Below are positions 23,801 to 24,841 of a stretch of 24,841 bases of DNA, one piece after another (the stretch's first letter is position 1; the number at the start of each line of letters is the position of its first letter). Source of the DNA: JAPKEZ01 sp047638975 (GTDB lineage: Bacteria > Planctomycetota > UBA1135); NCBI GenBank assembly GCA_047638975.1, contig JBLINB010000026.1, forward strand, positions 1 through 24,841. The letters are read 5' to 3'. The translations under genes were made by a program, and so were the position numbers. The notes under the pieces were generated by a model, which saw nothing but the letters and a program-made list of their open reading frames with translations, ran no database searches and had not been told where the DNA came from.

Positions 23801-24349
23801 TGAAGCCGCGCCGCGGTATGCACGACGACTTGGGTCACCATGTCCGCGCTCATAAACTAATATCGAGCCGTCCGCGCTGACTTCGGGATTTTTCATGGCC
23901 CAATCGCCGAGGATGGTTGGAGTGCGCCCGTCAAGATAAGCCACCCATGCGCCATTATCTCTGCGCGAGTAACGGCGGTCGCGCTGCGCGCCAATGAGCA
24001 GCCGACTATTATCTAACCATCCATGTATCCTCTCGCCGTCTGAGTGCCAAGTTAGGCGCTGCGGCTGGCCACCTACCGTTGGAATGACGAAAACGTCCCA
24101 GTTTGAGTGGCGATTTGAGACAAACGCCAAGTTTTTACCATCTGGGGACCACAGCGGGCGTCCATCGTAAGCGTCGTGCGCGGTAAGGCGTTGAGCGGCC
24201 CCATTAGCTACATCTGCTACCCAGATGTCTCCTTGGTGGCTGAATGCTACTTGCGCGCCATCTGGCGACAGCGACGGGTGGCGAGGCAGAGTTAACTCTG
24301 GAGCTGATTGCGACAAAATCAGGCTTAAACATGCAATGGCGAAATTCAT
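20900..24349 (-). CDS. Tricorn-type protease (PD40 propeller, PDZ, S41 peptidase), exported
   Basis: A 1149-residue protease, close to the size of archaeal Tricorn (about 1070). A short hydrophobic N-terminus (about 3-15) looks like a signal peptide, so it is probably periplasmic, unlike cytosolic archaeal Tricorn. Residues about 20-520 hold PD40/TolB-like propeller blades (repeated SPDG...IAF-type motifs, for example at 28, 68, 414, 455 and 501). A charged Glu/Lys-rich segment spans 530-565. A tricorn C1-like region has Ser831-His832 (NASHMGY), and a PDZ domain lies at about 852-935. The S41 core has a GYIHIESM strand (964) and NENSYSNAE, with Ser1054 as the likely nucleophile. A Glu in MELNGCPPD (1112) may be the fourth catalytic residue. 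It is the first gene of an eight-gene operon. Confidence 0.92.
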   Translation of the reverse strand: MNFAIACLSLILSQSAPELTLPRHPSLSPDGAQVAFSHQGDIWVADVANGAAQRLTAHDAYDGRPLWSPDGKNLAFVSNRHSNWDVFVIPTVGGQPQRLTWHSDGERIHGWLDNSRLLIGAQRDRRYSRRDNGAWVAYLDGRTPTILGDWAMKNPEVSADGSILVYERGHGDPSRRAYRGAASSALWSYNFADKTHTELTVFDGNDLQPAIGPQAKWLYFLSDRSCDGNKEGRDLGLWRMPLDGGEAKLWVHPGGRSFRNLSLSANKQLAVAELDMGLALVDLGTGELSELKVYGSIDSSMPRYVDKTISGGVNAYTISSDGETVAFISAGDLFVMRNHEDIKRALRLTSNAAAESNPIFTNEDKTLLFISERNGNAEVYKISIGDDQEFYNMHAVEAVRVTETAADESSLSLSPDGKSMAWIEGLGKLVVGDPETFVARHVVCDGFDAPSYDWSPDSRWLTYSVANDDFNVDVFVVNVHEASSPVNISQHPDDDTSPMWSPDGRKILFTSRRMMLDETDVWVAFLRAEDLERNERERLEAAELKEETDKETAKGKEKQDELDAVLTGVFKGESAVLDLRLRGEQITGLYIMGDLKIELQNSSWDAASKTFKYTVSQQAEIEYVLVLEGGILSNDTYKFERNEDASQLPEEVAVPDNLVQIDWQGLDSRIKKMTRREGNERAMGWGSDSEDFYFNATLGTRLTSGSTADTGFFSSNIFENKDESIDSEYVAGILHHDKSIYCVKGGQIYNGVEKGDKLPFSVTFRQDRMAVREAVVEQVWAVLDRLFYDAGFHGHDWRASLDKWKPAAMLASTREDYGEMVNWMLGEMNASHMGYRRFGNSAAKETDAPRMGMLGVLWDDSHTEDGRRVAEVVAETPAARSDSRLHMGDVIVAVNGREYKAGDNWSRLMTATADHETYLDVKNTEGELRQVVIRPASSMNTALYHRYEQNSRVFVEDHSEGKLGYIHIESMSTEPLLEFQRKLFAAADGKDCLVIDVRENGGGWTTDMILTMLTTGDHAFTIPRGGGVGYPQGRRVFATWNKPIVVLCNENSYSNAEIFSWSIKTLGLGPVVGKKTYGAVISTGGAIMLDGSFVRMPFRGWYVNDANKTNMELNGCPPDYPVENLPGDFADGKDRQLEKAIEVGIGLLN

Positions 24350-24356
24350 TGCTACA

Positions 24357-24362
24357 AGGATA
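24357..24362 (-). promoter_or_regulatory. Candidate -10 box for the tricorn-led operon
   Basis: On the minus strand, TATCCT (24362-24357) lies seven bases before the ATG at 24349; the same hexamer is the candidate -10 for yebC. Transcription would begin at or beside the start codon, giving a nearly leaderless mRNA. No good -35 box is seen, so this is weak. The divergent response-regulator gene starts 84 bases away; the gap also has a plus-strand TATATA at 24387-24392, a possible -10 for that gene. Confidence 0.3.
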
Positions 24363-24433
24363 ACTTTTCCCTACAGCCATTTGGTGTATATAGACGATAA
24401 AGCTGAAGCAGCGTTTAGACCCCCTAGATCATA

Positions 24434-24841
24434 ATGAAAATCCTAATTACCGACGATGACATGGTTAGTAACCGTGTACTTGCCCGCCAACTCGAAGATT
24501 GGCAACATGAAGTAACTACTGTCTCAAATGGCTTTGAAGCTCTTGAGGCCTATGAAAAAGAAACTTTTGGTGTGATCATCACCGATTGGATGATGCCTGG
24601 CATGAGCGGCCCTGAATTATGCGCCGCCATTCGCAACAAAGAAAGAGCTGGTGGCCCACGGACTTTCATAGTCCTATTAACTTCGCGCAACTCGAATGAG
24701 GACTTGGCCTTAGCCATCACAGCCGGAGCGAATGATTTTGAGACGAAGCCTTTTTCACCTTTAGTATTGAAAGCGCGACTCGCTAATGCTGAGAGCATGC
24801 TTCGACTGCAAACGATGTTACATCGCAAAGAAGCAGAATTG
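24434..24841 (+). CDS. Response regulator receiver, N-terminal part (runs off window)
   Basis: The 136 visible codons form a complete receiver domain. An acidic cluster is at 7-9, phosphoacceptor Asp51 lies in ITDWMMPGMSG, the switch residue Thr83 is in LLTSRNS, and Lys105 is in FETKPFSP. The text after 112 becomes helical and charged (LANAESMLRLQTMLHRKEAEL), suggesting a linker or coiled coil into a second domain that lies outside the window, possibly a GGDEF or histidine kinase output; this cannot be told. It is divergent from the tricorn-led operon, 84 bases away, and has no Shine-Dalgarno. Whether it regulates that operon is unknown. Confidence 0.9.
   Translation, partial: MKILITDDDMVSNRVLARQLEDWQHEVTTVSNGFEALEAYEKETFGVIITDWMMPGMSGPELCAAIRNKERAGGPRTFIVLLTSRNSNEDLALAITAGANDFETKPFSPLVLKARLANAESMLRLQTMLHRKEAEL

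Noticed and set aside
1..24841. Mobile element, CRISPR, tRNA or rRNA
   Set aside because: No repeats, integrase, transposase or RNA gene was seen.

Overview
The window is a gene-dense stretch of a bacterial chromosome. No intergenic gap exceeds about 120 bases, and I saw no tRNA, rRNA, CRISPR array, insertion sequence or phage gene. It holds 20 complete protein genes plus one partial gene at each end. The gene content suggests a planctomycete-like (PVC-group) bacterium: DUF1573 lipoproteins, large FG-GAP proteins, a periplasmic tricorn-type protease, an S9 protein with an N-terminal extension, MshEN/PilB/PilT genes and a Ski2-like helicase. This is inferred from gene content and not proven. 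Most start codons lack a Shine-Dalgarno sequence.

Layout. (1) 1-5093, minus strand: an operon of two DUF1573 lipoproteins, a PilB-type ATPase with an MshEN (c-di-GMP-binding type) N-terminus, a PilT-type retraction ATPase, and the start of a third MshEN protein. It looks like a type IV pilus motor module tied to envelope lipoproteins. (2) 5117-5716, plus: a small orphan lipoprotein, divergent from the operon above across only 23 bp. (3) 5713-7358, minus: yebC followed by a receiver-like/degenerate GGDEF protein. (4) 7418-10309, minus: an FtsQ-like lipoprotein and a membrane protein, then rplM-rpsI with its own promoter and a strong intrinsic terminator. (5) about 10.3-13.7 kb, plus: a Ski2/HelY-like RNA helicase and an RlmI-like rRNA methyltransferase, both RNA-metabolism genes. 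(6) 13661-24349, minus: eight tightly packed genes encoding a tricorn-type protease, an NfeD-like protein, an SPFH/stomatin protein, an ABC ATPase and permease, a double-PDZ lipoprotein and two FG-GAP proteins. (7) 24434-end, plus: the start of a response regulator.

The most interesting system is the eight-gene cluster (6). It joins an exported giant protease to a membrane-microdomain pair (NfeD plus stomatin), a two-gene ABC exporter and three exported proteins, with several start/stop overlaps. This suggests one envelope-associated machine, possibly for membrane-protein quality control or protein or lipid export. The second is cluster (1), where translational coupling links DUF1573 lipoproteins to pilus ATPases.
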